Positions 8,448 to 16,880 of a DNA stretch of 64,000 nucleotides are shown here, in pieces; within the stretch, counting starts at the first letter, position 1, and every line of letters begins with the position of its first letter. This DNA comes from Streptomyces sp. WM6386 (GTDB lineage Bacteria > Actinomycetota > Actinomycetes > Streptomycetales > Streptomycetaceae). The stretch lies in the NCBI RefSeq assembly GCF_000972385.1, contig NZ_JXTE01000002.1, positions 62,001 to 126,000 on the forward strand, in the 5' to 3' direction. The notes below the pieces were generated by a model. That model did no database searches and had not been told where the DNA came from. It was given only the letters and a program-made list of their open reading frames with translations. Both the position numbers and the translations under genes were made by a program.

Positions 8448-9314
8448 GTGACCTCAGCGACTCGACAGCCCGAGACCCCGGCCTCCACCGTCCCGCCGCG
8501 CCTGATAGCCACCGACCTCGACGGCACCCTGCTGCGCGACGACAAGTCCGTCTCCCCGCGCACGGTCGCGGCCCTCGCCGCCGCCGAGGAGGCGGGCATC
8601 GAGGTCTTCTTCGTCACCGGCCGCCCCGCCCGCTGGATGGACGTCGTCAGCGACCACGTCCACGGGCACGGCCTGGCGATCTGCGGCAACGGCGCCGCGG
8701 TGGTCGACCTGCACGGCGGCCCCGGCGCCCACCGCTTCGTGAAGGTGCGGGAGCTGGCGCGGGACAACGCGCTGGACGCCGTACGGCTGCTGCGGGACGC
8801 GGCACCGGGCACGGTGTACGCGGTGGAACAGACGTACGGCTTCCATCAGGAGCCGGACTATCCGAAGCTGCACATGGAGATCCCCGACGAACTCCAGACG
8901 GCCGAGAAGCTGCTCGCGCCGGACGGTCCCGGGGCCGACGAGCCGGTCCTCAAGATCCTCGCCTTCCACCCCACGATCGACCCGGACGCCTTCCTCACCC
9001 TCGCCCGTCTCGCGATCGGCGAGCGCGCCAACGTCACCCGCTCCAGCCCCAGCGCCCTGCTGGAGATCAGCGGCCCCGGCGTCTCCAAGGCCAGCACGCT
9101 CGCCCTGTGCTGCGCCGAACGCGGTATCTCCCACGAGGAGGTCGTCGCGTTCGGGGACATGCCGAACGACGTGGAGATGCTGACCTGGGCAGGACAGTCG
9201 TACGCGATGGGCAACGCCCACCCCGACGTGATCGCCGCGGCCTCGGGGCGGACGGTGGCCAACAACGAGGACGGGGTGGCGGTCGTGATCGAACAGTTGC
9301 TGGCACGGCGCTAA
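8448..9314 (+). CDS. HAD-IIB (Cof-type) phosphatase
   Basis: A 288-residue haloacid-dehalogenase phosphatase. Motif I is IATDLDGTLLRDD with the nucleophile and acid-base Asp pair; motif IV is AFGDMPNDVEML with the metal-binding acidic residues; a large cap domain separates them, as in Cof/YbjI-type sugar-phosphate or FMN phosphatases. The GTG start was chosen because AGGAG lies 9 bases upstream; starts further left are not needed. Its TAA stop overlaps the stop of the convergent M23 gene by two bases, so there is no intergenic terminator here. Confidence 0.88.
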   Translation: MTSATRQPETPASTVPPRLIATDLDGTLLRDDKSVSPRTVAALAAAEEAGIEVFFVTGRPARWMDVVSDHVHGHGLAICGNGAAVVDLHGGPGAHRFVKVRELARDNALDAVRLLRDAAPGTVYAVEQTYGFHQEPDYPKLHMEIPDELQTAEKLLAPDGPGADEPVLKILAFHPTIDPDAFLTLARLAIGERANVTRSSPSALLEISGPGVSKASTLALCCAERGISHEEVVAFGDMPNDVEMLTWAGQSYAMGNAHPDVIAAASGRTVANNEDGVAVVIEQLLARR

Positions 9315-10366
9315 CCGAGGGGGACGCCGCGTGCCGCCAGCCACGGCACCGGGTCCACCGCCGAGCCCAGCTCCGGTGTGACCCGGACCTCGAAGTGCAG
9401 GTGGGGTCCGGTGGAGTTGCCGCTGGTGCCCGACTGGCCGATCCACTGCCCCGGCACCACCTGCTCCCCCTGGTCGACGGTGACGGCGGCGAGATGGGCG
9501 TACTGCGTGTAGTAGCCGCCCGCCTGCTCGATCACGATCTCGATGCCGAACGAGCCCCCGCACGACACCTTCACCACCCGGCCCGCACCGACCGACCGCA
9601 CCGGCGTGCCGATCGGCACCGCGAAATCCTGCCCGGTGTGCCGGTTCGCCCACCGCGAGCCGCCGCTGCCGAAGCCCGCGGACAGTCCGTACGTCTCCAC
9701 CGGCCCTACCCAGCCGCCCACGACCTGCGTCGGAGGCTGGTCCAGCCGGACGGCACCCCGGCAGGCACCCGCGGCGACCGACGCGTCCGCCTGGCCCTGC
9801 AACTGGCGGCGCGCTTCTTCGAGCTTCTGCTCGATGTCCGTCTTCAGACCGGCGAGTTCCCCCTTCCGCTTCTCCAGCGACTGCCACGCCGCCGCGGCCT
9901 TGGCCTCGTCCTTCACGAGCCGCGCCTCGGCACGCCGGCTCTTGTCGATGGAGTTGTTCACGGCCAGATTCGTCTGGGAGAAGACCTGCTGACCACGCAT
10001 CAGCTCCTCCGGACTGCCGGCGAGGATGATCTGCGCGGTGAGCGGAAGGCCACCGCCGTCGCGGTACTGGCTGCGGGCGATCCGGCCCAGGTCCTCGTGC
10101 ATGACGGCGATCTCCCGCCGCTCCCGGCCCAGCAGCGCCTCGAACCGCTGCGCCTGGGCGCGCTGCGCCTCCGCCTCCTGCCGCCCCTTCTCGTACTGCT
10201 GTGTCGCCACGGCCGCGTCTTCGTACAGCCGAGCCACCTGGGCACTGATCCCGGGGTCAGCGCCGTCGCGCCTCTTCTCCGCCGCGTCGGTGGGGCGGGC
10301 CGCGAGCACGGCGAGCGCGCACAGGACGGTCGGGACGAGCAGGGGATGGCGCCAGGGCAGTCGCAT
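9311..10366 (-). CDS. Secreted M23 family metallopeptidase with coiled coil
   Basis: About 351 residues. An N-terminal signal sequence (LLVPTVLCALAVLAA then a polar region) is followed by a long helical, probably coiled-coil region rich in Ala, Glu, Gln and Arg, then a C-terminal LytM/M23 domain with zinc ligands in HTGQDF (HxxxD) and HLHF (HxH). This matches secreted cell-wall endopeptidases or EnvC-like activators of amidases. The start is uncertain: the ATG used here opens directly onto the signal peptide, but an in-frame ATG 36 bases further upstream exists and neither has a good ribosome site. Confidence 0.85.
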   Translation of the reverse strand: MRLPWRHPLLVPTVLCALAVLAARPTDAAEKRRDGADPGISAQVARLYEDAAVATQQYEKGRQEAEAQRAQAQRFEALLGRERREIAVMHEDLGRIARSQYRDGGGLPLTAQIILAGSPEELMRGQQVFSQTNLAVNNSIDKSRRAEARLVKDEAKAAAAWQSLEKRKGELAGLKTDIEQKLEEARRQLQGQADASVAAGACRGAVRLDQPPTQVVGGWVGPVETYGLSAGFGSGGSRWANRHTGQDFAVPIGTPVRSVGAGRVVKVSCGGSFGIEIVIEQAGGYYTQYAHLAAVTVDQGEQVVPGQWIGQSGTSGNSTGPHLHFEVRVTPELGSAVDPVPWLAARGVPLG

Positions 10367-10522
10367 GTCAGCGATCGTGGCCCGAGCGCGGGACAGTGGC
10401 ATGTCAGGTCGTACAGCCGGGGGAATCACCACCCCGTTCGGCGCAGTCGTACGACCGAACAGGCATCCGTGGAATCGTGGTTGACGGTCCGTCACGGGGG
10501 AGGTGGCTCAGGGGGCCACTCT

Positions 10523-12205
10523 TCACTCGAGCGGTACCTCCCACACCACCGTCGTGCCGCCGCCGTCCTTCCCGATGCCCGGCCCGTGCCGGCTGTCGCC
10601 GCCCAACGACTCGGCGCGCCTCTTGAGGTTCTTCAGGCCGCTGCGCCGGCCGCCCTCGGGGACGCCGACACCGTCGTCCGCGACGGTCAGGCGTACGCCC
10701 TTCCGTCCGCCCGGCAGAGTCGCGGTCGCGTCGACGACGACGTCGATATGAGCGGCCCCGGCGTGCCGGAAGGCGTTGGACAGGACCTCGCGCAGGGCCG
10801 CGATGAGGTTCTTGCCGATCAGGTCGCCGACGAGGGCGTCGACCGGGCCGACGAAGCGGTGGGAGGGCTTGAAGCCGAGCGGCACGGCGGCGGTGTTGAT
10901 CTCCCGCAGCACGCGTGTGCGCAGCCCCGCGGGCATCTCGGCGGGCCCCTGTTGCAGCGCGAAGATCGCGGTGCGGATCTCCTGGATGGTGACGTCGAGT
11001 GCGTCGACGGCCTTGCCGACGCCCTCTCGCACATCGGGCACGACCGACCCGCGCTGCGCGCTCTCCAGCATCATGCCGGTGGCGAACAGCCGCTGGATGA
11101 CGAGGTCGTGCAGGTCACGGGCGATACGGTCGCGGTCCTCGTAGACCGCGAGCCGTTCCCGGTCGCGCTGCGCGTCGGCCATCATCAGCGCGAGGGCGGC
11201 CTGCGAGGCGAACTGGATCGCGAGGGTGCGTTCCGTCTCCGTGAACGGCCGCTCCCCCCGCGCGCGTGGTGTGACGAGAGCGCCCAGGACACGGCCGTCG
11301 CTGAGCAGGGGCAGCATCATGGTCGGCCCGTAGCCGCGCGCGAGCGTGGTGATCAGGCGCGGGTCGGCGGCCGCGTCGTCCATGAACACGGCCTGTCCGT
11401 CGAGGAGTTCGGCTACGACCCTGCTCTCCGGCGGGACGACCGTGCCCAGGATGTTCGACGGCTGGTCCGCGGCCACCGCGGCGACCTCCAGGCCGCCCTC
11501 GTTGGCGGGCAGCAGCACGATCCCCGCTGTCGCCCCCGACAGCCGTCGGGTCTGCTCCGCGACGACCTGCATGGCGTCGTCGACGTCCCCGCCCGACAGC
11601 AGGGCGGTGGTGACGGCGACCGACCCGTCGATCCACCGCTCTCGCTGCTTGGCCGCCTCGTACAACCGGGCGTTGCCGATGGCGATGCCGGCCTCCGTGG
11701 CGAGCACCCGGACCATGTCGAGGTCGTAGTCGTTGAACGGCTCGTCGCCTCGCTTCTCCGTCAGATACAGATTCCCGAAGATCTCGCCCTGGACCCGGAT
11801 CGGGAGGCCGAGGAAGCTGCGCATCGAGGGGTGGTGCTCGGGGAAGCCGCAGGAGCGCGGATCTCGGGCGAGGTCCGCGAGCCGGACCGGCTCCGGGGCG
11901 CGGACGATCGCGCCGAGCAGCCCCCGCTGCCCGTCCGGCAGCCGCCCGATACGCCGGGCGGTCACCTCGTCCACGCCGTGGAAGACGAAGTCGGCCAGCC
12001 CCCGGCCGTCCTCGTCGACGACGCCGATGGCCGCGTACCGGGCCTCCGTCAGCGCGGCCGCGGTCTCGCAGATCCGATCCAGCGTGGAGTGCAGTTCAAG
12101 GCCGCTGCCGACGGACCGCATCGCCTCCAGCAACTGCGGCACCCGCGCGGCCAGCTCGGTCGAGAGAGTCGGGGGCAGGGGACCGGGGGACGGGGCGTCG
12201 GACAT
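10523..12205 (-). CDS. GAF-domain sensor histidine kinase (DevS/DosS-like)
   Basis: A 560-residue cytoplasmic kinase. Two GAF sensor domains fill roughly residues 25-350, followed by a HisKA_3 dimerisation domain with the phospho-acceptor His in ARDLHDLVIQ, and an HATPase domain (N-box around LSNAFRHA, G-box VADDGVGVP, then GLKNLKRRA). This is the architecture of DevS/DosS kinases that sense O2, NO or redox state through haem in a GAF domain. It lies just downstream of the Rex-controlled cyd genes, fitting a role in respiration. No response regulator gene is adjacent. An open frame continues upstream through cydCD but is only a shadow; MSDAPSPG is the start. Confidence 0.9.
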   Translation of the reverse strand: MSDAPSPGPLPPTLSTELAARVPQLLEAMRSVGSGLELHSTLDRICETAAALTEARYAAIGVVDEDGRGLADFVFHGVDEVTARRIGRLPDGQRGLLGAIVRAPEPVRLADLARDPRSCGFPEHHPSMRSFLGLPIRVQGEIFGNLYLTEKRGDEPFNDYDLDMVRVLATEAGIAIGNARLYEAAKQRERWIDGSVAVTTALLSGGDVDDAMQVVAEQTRRLSGATAGIVLLPANEGGLEVAAVAADQPSNILGTVVPPESRVVAELLDGQAVFMDDAAADPRLITTLARGYGPTMMLPLLSDGRVLGALVTPRARGERPFTETERTLAIQFASQAALALMMADAQRDRERLAVYEDRDRIARDLHDLVIQRLFATGMMLESAQRGSVVPDVREGVGKAVDALDVTIQEIRTAIFALQQGPAEMPAGLRTRVLREINTAAVPLGFKPSHRFVGPVDALVGDLIGKNLIAALREVLSNAFRHAGAAHIDVVVDATATLPGGRKGVRLTVADDGVGVPEGGRRSGLKNLKRRAESLGGDSRHGPGIGKDGGGTTVVWEVPLE

Positions 12206-12261
12206 GAACCGAGCGTAATTAGTACCCTTTGATACAGAAAGTCGAGATTCTGGGCGGCGGC

Positions 12262-15200
12262 TCAGGCGGTGAGCGCCAGCACCTCCGACTCCGCCTCCCG
12301 CTCCACCATCCCCCGCAGCGGCCCCGCCACGGCGGCCAGCTCCGCGTACGAACCCCGCTGCACCACACGTCCCTCGTCCAGCACGATCACCTCGTCCACC
12401 CCTTCCAGCCCGGCCAGCCGATGGGTGATGAGCAGCGTCGTACGCCCCTCGGTGGCGGCCAGGAGGTCGGCGGTGAGCGCGTCGGCGGTGGGCAGGTCGA
12501 GATGTTCGGCGGGCTCGTCCAGCACGAGGACGGGGAAGTCGGCCAGCAGCGCACGGGCCAGTGCCAGCCGCTGCCGCTGCCCCCCGGACAGCCTCGCCCC
12601 GTGCTCGCCGACCAGCGTGTCCAGCCCGTCGGGCAGCTCGTCGGCCCACTCCAGCAGCCGGGCCCGCCCCAGGGCGTCGCGCAGATCGTCCTCGGTGGCG
12701 TCCTTCTTGGCGAGCAGCAGGTTCTCGCGCAGTGAACTGTCGAAGAGGTGCGCGTCCTGGGCACACAGCCCCACGAACCGCCGTACGTCGTCGCCGTCCA
12801 GCGCATACGCGTCCACGCCGCCCAGCGTGTACGAGCCGGCCTCCGCGTCCAGGAACCGCAGCAGCACCTGCGCGAGCGTCGTCTTGCCGGACCCGGACGG
12901 CCCTACGACGGCGATCCGGCGGCCTTTCGTGAGGATCAGGTCCAGCCCGGCGAGGGCGTCCCGCTCCTGCCCGGCGTAACGGGCCGACAGACCCCGCACG
13001 ACAACCGGGAACGGCGACGCGGGTGCCTCCCGCGGCTGCTCCGGCTCCCGTACCGGCTCCGGGGCGTCCAGCACCTCGTACACGCGCTCCGCGCTCTTGC
13101 GGACCCGCTGGCGGTACTGCACGGCGAGCGGCAGCCCGAGGACAGCCTCGAAGGCTGCCAGCGGGGTGAGTACGACGACGGCCATGGTGACGCCGCTCAG
13201 CCGTCCGCCGGCGACTCCCTGGGCGCCCACGAGGGCGGTGGCCGCGACGGTCAGGCCGGAGACCAGCGCGGTGAGCCCGTCGCCCAACGCGGTGGCGGTG
13301 GCGGCGCGCGAGGCGATCCGGGCGAGCACCCCGTCGGCCTGCCGTGCTTCGGCGGTACGCGCGGGCAGGGCGCCGGCGACGGCCAGTTCGGCGGTCCCGG
13401 TGAGCAGGTCGGTCACGCGCGTCGCCAGCACTCCGCGTGCCGGGGCCAGCCGCCGCTCCGCCCGACGGGCCACCGCACCGGTGACCGACGGCACCCCGAC
13501 ACCGGCCGCCAGCAGCCCGACGGCGAGCACGGCACCGGCCTCGGGCAGCAGCCAGGCGGTGAAGCCCACGGACACGGCGGACACCATGAGAGCCGCACCG
13601 GCGGGCAACAGCCAGCGCAGCCAGTAGTCCTGCAGGGCGTCGACATCGGCGACGAGGCGCGACAGCAGATCACCGCGGCGGGTCCGGCGCAGTCCGGCGG
13701 GCGCCAGCCGCTCAAGGCGCCGGTACACGGCGACCCGGGTGTCGGCGAGCATCCGCAGCACGGCGTCGTGCGACACGAGCCGCTCCGCGTACCGGAAGAC
13801 GGCCCGCCCGATCCCGAAGGCCCGCGTCGCGGTCACGGCCACCATCAGATACAGCACCGGCGGCTGCTGCGAGGCCCGCGAGATGAGCCAGCCGGAGGTG
13901 GCCATGAGCCCGACGGCACTGCCAAGAGCGAGGCTCCCGAGCAGCAGGGCGAGCGCGAGGCTCCCGCGCCGGGGGGCGGCCATGGCACGGACCCGGGCGA
14001 GGACGCCACGGGTGAGCGCGGCCGCTTCCGGATCGCCGGGCGCCGCCTCGTCGGCGGACGCCCCATCGGTGTCGGCGGGCCGCTCTTCGCTCGCACGAGC
14101 CGCGGGCGCCTTCGCCACGGCCTCAGTACGACTGGGAGCGGCAGCCTCATCCAGCCGCACCACACGATCCGCCACGCCCAGAAGTGCCGGCCGATGGACG
14201 ACGAGCAGCACCGTCCGTCCCACCGCCAGCCGCCGTACCGCCGCCACGACCTCCGCCTCGGTGGCCCCGTCGAGCGCCGCCGTCGGCTCGTCGAGCAGCA
14301 GCACAGGCCGGTCCGCGAGGAACGCCCGCGCCAATGCGAGCCGTTGCCGTTGACCGGCGGACAGCCCTGCCCCGTCCTCCCCGAGCACGGTGTCGGCGCC
14401 GTGCGGCAGCACGTCGACGAACTCCAGCGCGCCCGCGTCGGCGAGCGCCTGCCGCACGGCCGTGTCGTACGCGTCGGGGCGTGCCAGCCGTACGTTCTCG
14501 GCGATCGTCCCGGCGAAGAGGTGGGGACGCTGCGGCACCCACGCGATCTGCGACCGCCAATCCTCCAGATCGGCCTCGGTGAGATCGACTCCCCCGACCA
14601 ACGCCCGGCCTTCTGCGGGCGCCACGAACCCCAACAGCACGTTCAGCAGCGTCGACTTGCCCGCGCCGCTCGGACCGACGAGCGCGACGGTCTCCCCGGG
14701 CTCGACGGTGAAGGACACCTCGGAGACGACGTCTCCGGACCGGCCGGGATAGCGGGCGGTGACCTTGTCGAAGGACAGCGCACCGGCCGACACGGCACGG
14801 GTGCCCGACGCCGGCACCGGCGTCTCCAGCACCTCGAAGATCTCCTCGGCCGCGGCCAGCCCCTCCGCCGCCGCGTGGTACTGCGCCCCCACCTGCCGCA
14901 GCGGCACGTACGCCTCGGGCGCCAGCACCAGGATGACCAGGCCGATGTACAGGTCCATCTCGCCGTGCACGAGCCGCATGCCGATCGTCACGGCGACCAG
15001 CGCCACCGACAGTGTCGAGAGCAGTTCCAGAGCGAAGGAGGAGATGAATGCGATCCGCAGCGTCCGCATGGTCGCCCGCCGGTACTCGCCGGTGATACGC
15101 CGGATCGAGTCGGCCTGAGCCTTGGCCCGTCCGAACACCTTCAGGGTCGGCAGCCCGGCGACGACATCCAGGAAGTGCCCGGACAGCCGGGACAGCAGCT

Positions 15201-15780
15201 GCCACTGATGGTCCATCCGGGACTGTGTGGCCCAGCCGATCAGCACCATGAAGATCGGGATGAGGGGGAGGGTGCCGACGATGATGGCTGCCGAGACCCA
15301 GTCCTCGGTGACGACCCGCGCCAGCACCGCCACTGGCACGACCACCGCAAGGCCCAACTGCGGCAGATAGCGCGAGAAGTAGTCGTCGAGGGCATCGACT
15401 CCTCGTGTGGCGAGCGCGACCAGCGACCCTGTCCGCTGCCCGCTCAGCCATCCCGGCCCGAGCGCCGCGGCCCTTTCCAGCAGTCGCCCTCGCAGCTCGG
15501 ACTTGACCGCCGCACTCGCCCGGTGCGCGGCGAGTTCGGTGAGCCAGGAGACCAGCGCCCGTCCACCGGCGACCGCCACCAACAACAGCAGGGGAGTGCG
15601 GAGTTCACCCACCGACAGACCGTGCTGGAAGGCGCCGACCACCACCTCGGCGATGAGCATCGCCTGGGCGATGACCAGCGCCGCCCCGACGGCACCCAGG
15701 CCCACGACCGCCACCATGAAGAGGCGGGTGGCGCGGGCGTATCGCAGAAGACGCGGATCGATCGGTTTCACGTGAAACAC
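12262..15780 (-). CDS. cydCD: CydDC fusion: thiol/haem ABC exporter for cytochrome bd assembly
   Basis: A 1172-residue fusion of two ABC exporters, CydD-like then CydC-like, each with six membrane segments and an ATPase domain. Both Walker A motifs are intact (GPSGAGKST in the first half, GPSGSGKTT in the second), as are both signatures (LSAGQRQR and LSGGQRQR). In bacteria CydDC exports reductant (cysteine, glutathione) or haem and is needed to assemble cytochrome bd. A linker of about 50 Ala/Glu-rich residues joins the halves. The 5' end is unusual: the first codons GTG TTT CAC GTG AAA lie in a parS site; the second GTG is an alternative start. Confidence 0.93.
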   Translation of the reverse strand: MFHVKPIDPRLLRYARATRLFMVAVVGLGAVGAALVIAQAMLIAEVVVGAFQHGLSVGELRTPLLLLVAVAGGRALVSWLTELAAHRASAAVKSELRGRLLERAAALGPGWLSGQRTGSLVALATRGVDALDDYFSRYLPQLGLAVVVPVAVLARVVTEDWVSAAIIVGTLPLIPIFMVLIGWATQSRMDHQWQLLSRLSGHFLDVVAGLPTLKVFGRAKAQADSIRRITGEYRRATMRTLRIAFISSFALELLSTLSVALVAVTIGMRLVHGEMDLYIGLVILVLAPEAYVPLRQVGAQYHAAAEGLAAAEEIFEVLETPVPASGTRAVSAGALSFDKVTARYPGRSGDVVSEVSFTVEPGETVALVGPSGAGKSTLLNVLLGFVAPAEGRALVGGVDLTEADLEDWRSQIAWVPQRPHLFAGTIAENVRLARPDAYDTAVRQALADAGALEFVDVLPHGADTVLGEDGAGLSAGQRQRLALARAFLADRPVLLLDEPTAALDGATEAEVVAAVRRLAVGRTVLLVVHRPALLGVADRVVRLDEAAAPSRTEAVAKAPAARASEERPADTDGASADEAAPGDPEAAALTRGVLARVRAMAAPRRGSLALALLLGSLALGSAVGLMATSGWLISRASQQPPVLYLMVAVTATRAFGIGRAVFRYAERLVSHDAVLRMLADTRVAVYRRLERLAPAGLRRTRRGDLLSRLVADVDALQDYWLRWLLPAGAALMVSAVSVGFTAWLLPEAGAVLAVGLLAAGVGVPSVTGAVARRAERRLAPARGVLATRVTDLLTGTAELAVAGALPARTAEARQADGVLARIASRAATATALGDGLTALVSGLTVAATALVGAQGVAGGRLSGVTMAVVVLTPLAAFEAVLGLPLAVQYRQRVRKSAERVYEVLDAPEPVREPEQPREAPASPFPVVVRGLSARYAGQERDALAGLDLILTKGRRIAVVGPSGSGKTTLAQVLLRFLDAEAGSYTLGGVDAYALDGDDVRRFVGLCAQDAHLFDSSLRENLLLAKKDATEDDLRDALGRARLLEWADELPDGLDTLVGEHGARLSGGQRQRLALARALLADFPVLVLDEPAEHLDLPTADALTADLLAATEGRTTLLITHRLAGLEGVDEVIVLDEGRVVQRGSYAELAAVAGPLRGMVEREAESEVLALTA
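15765..15778. promoter_or_regulatory. parS site overlapping the cydCD start codons
   Basis: Perfect GTTTCACGTGAAAC. It covers the first codons of cydCD, so the protein begins M-F-H-V-K-P. ParB bound here would lie over the translation start region and close to any internal promoter. Confidence 0.92.
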
Positions 15781-15804
15781 ACCCTCTTCTCAGCGGGGAA
15801 CGGT

Positions 15805-15832
15805 GGGGCATGTTTCACGTGAAACATGCCCC
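15805..15832. terminator. 28-bp perfect palindrome with parS core, between cydB and cydCD
   Basis: A perfect inverted repeat: GGGGCAT on the left and ATGCCCC on the right extend the parS core GTTTCACGTGAAAC at 15812-15825. As RNA it would form a long GC-rich hairpin 22 bases after the cydB stop, so it could end or attenuate the cydAB transcript before cydCD. There is no T-run. The parS identity is firm; termination is inferred. Confidence 0.65.
15812..15825. promoter_or_regulatory. parS site
   Basis: Perfect GTTTCACGTGAAAC, centred 47 bp from the parS at 15765-15778, so the two form a close pair between cydB and cydCD. Confidence 0.92.
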
Positions 15833-15854
15833 GACCCGGGCCCCCGGCTCGGAC

Positions 15855-16862
15855 TCAGTGCGCGACGTCCGCCGCGATGTGCTGCGTACCGATCCGCTTG
15901 CGGAACACCCAATAGGTCCAGCCCTGGTAGACCATCACGACCGGCGTGGCGATCACCGCGCACCAGGTCATGATCTTCAGGGTGTACGGGCTGGATGAGG
16001 CGTTGGTGACCGTGAGGCTCCAGTCCTCGTTGAGCGAGGACGGCATGACGTTCGGGAACAGCGTCAGGAAGAGCATCGCCACGGCGGCCGCGATGGTGAC
16101 GCCGGAGAACGCGAACGACCAGCCCTCGCGCCCGGCTTGGTTGGCCACCAGGGCGGCGAGCAGGGCGGCCACCGCCACGACCATGGCGACCAGGCTTTTG
16201 CCGTCGCCGCTCTCGACCTGCGTCCACAGCAGAAAGACGAGCGCCGCCACGGCCGTCACGAGCCCGACCTGAAGCGCCAGCTTTCGCGCCCGCTCCCGGA
16301 TCTCGCCGACCGTCTTGAGCGCCGTGAACACCGCCCCGTGGAAGGTGAACAGCGTCAGCGTCACCACCCCGCCGAGGAGCGCGTACGGGTTGAGCAGGTC
16401 CCAGACGGTGCCGACATACTCGAAGTTCTTGTCAATCTTCACGCCGTGCACGATGTTGCCGAAGGCGACGCCCCACAGGAACGCCGGGAGCAGCGAGGTC
16501 CAGAAGATCGCGGTCTCCCAGTTGCGCTGCCAGTTCTCCTCGGGACGCTTGACCCGGTACTCGAAGGCGACACCGCGGACGATGAGGCAGACCAGGATGA
16601 GCAGCAGGGGCAGGTAGAAGCCCGAGAAGAGCGTGGCGTACCACTCGGGGAAGGCGGCGAAGGTCGCGCCGCCCGCCGAGAGCAGCCAGACCTCGTTGCC
16701 GTCCCACACGGGCCCGATGGTGTTGATCAGCACCCGCTTCTCGGGCCGGTTCCGGGCCAGCAGCTTGGTGAGGACGCCGACCCCGAAGTCGAAGCCCTCC
16801 AGGAAGAAGTAGCCGGTCCACAGGACGGCGATGAGCACGAACCAGACGTCGTGAAGTTCCAT
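15855..16862 (-). CDS. cydB: Cytochrome bd oxidase subunit II
   Basis: A 335-residue integral membrane protein of the CydB family, with the typical N terminus (ELHDVWFVLIAVLWTGYFFLEGFDFGVG) and about eight or nine hydrophobic helices. With CydA it forms the high-affinity quinol oxidase used at low oxygen. The start is 18 bases after the cydA stop, so the two are cotranscribed. Length is normal for the family. A parS-containing hairpin follows the stop. Confidence 0.95.
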   Translation of the reverse strand: MELHDVWFVLIAVLWTGYFFLEGFDFGVGVLTKLLARNRPEKRVLINTIGPVWDGNEVWLLSAGGATFAAFPEWYATLFSGFYLPLLLILVCLIVRGVAFEYRVKRPEENWQRNWETAIFWTSLLPAFLWGVAFGNIVHGVKIDKNFEYVGTVWDLLNPYALLGGVVTLTLFTFHGAVFTALKTVGEIRERARKLALQVGLVTAVAALVFLLWTQVESGDGKSLVAMVVAVAALLAALVANQAGREGWSFAFSGVTIAAAVAMLFLTLFPNVMPSSLNEDWSLTVTNASSSPYTLKIMTWCAVIATPVVMVYQGWTYWVFRKRIGTQHIAADVAH

Positions 16863-16880
16863 GACTCGATCCCCCTCGGC

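Noticed and set aside
9107..12232. Very long rightward open frame of over 1000 codons opposite the M23 and kinase genes
   Set aside because: Antisense shadow caused by high G+C; composition is Arg/Gly/Asp/Val-rich with no motifs, while the opposite strand has clear domains.
12206..12766. N-terminal extension of the GAF kinase by about 187 residues
   Set aside because: It runs through the cydCD 3' end in another frame and is low-complexity; MSDAPSPG is the natural start.
12748..15822. Over 1000-codon open frame opposite cydCD
   Set aside because: Shadow of cydCD; the real gene has two full ABC exporter units on the other strand.
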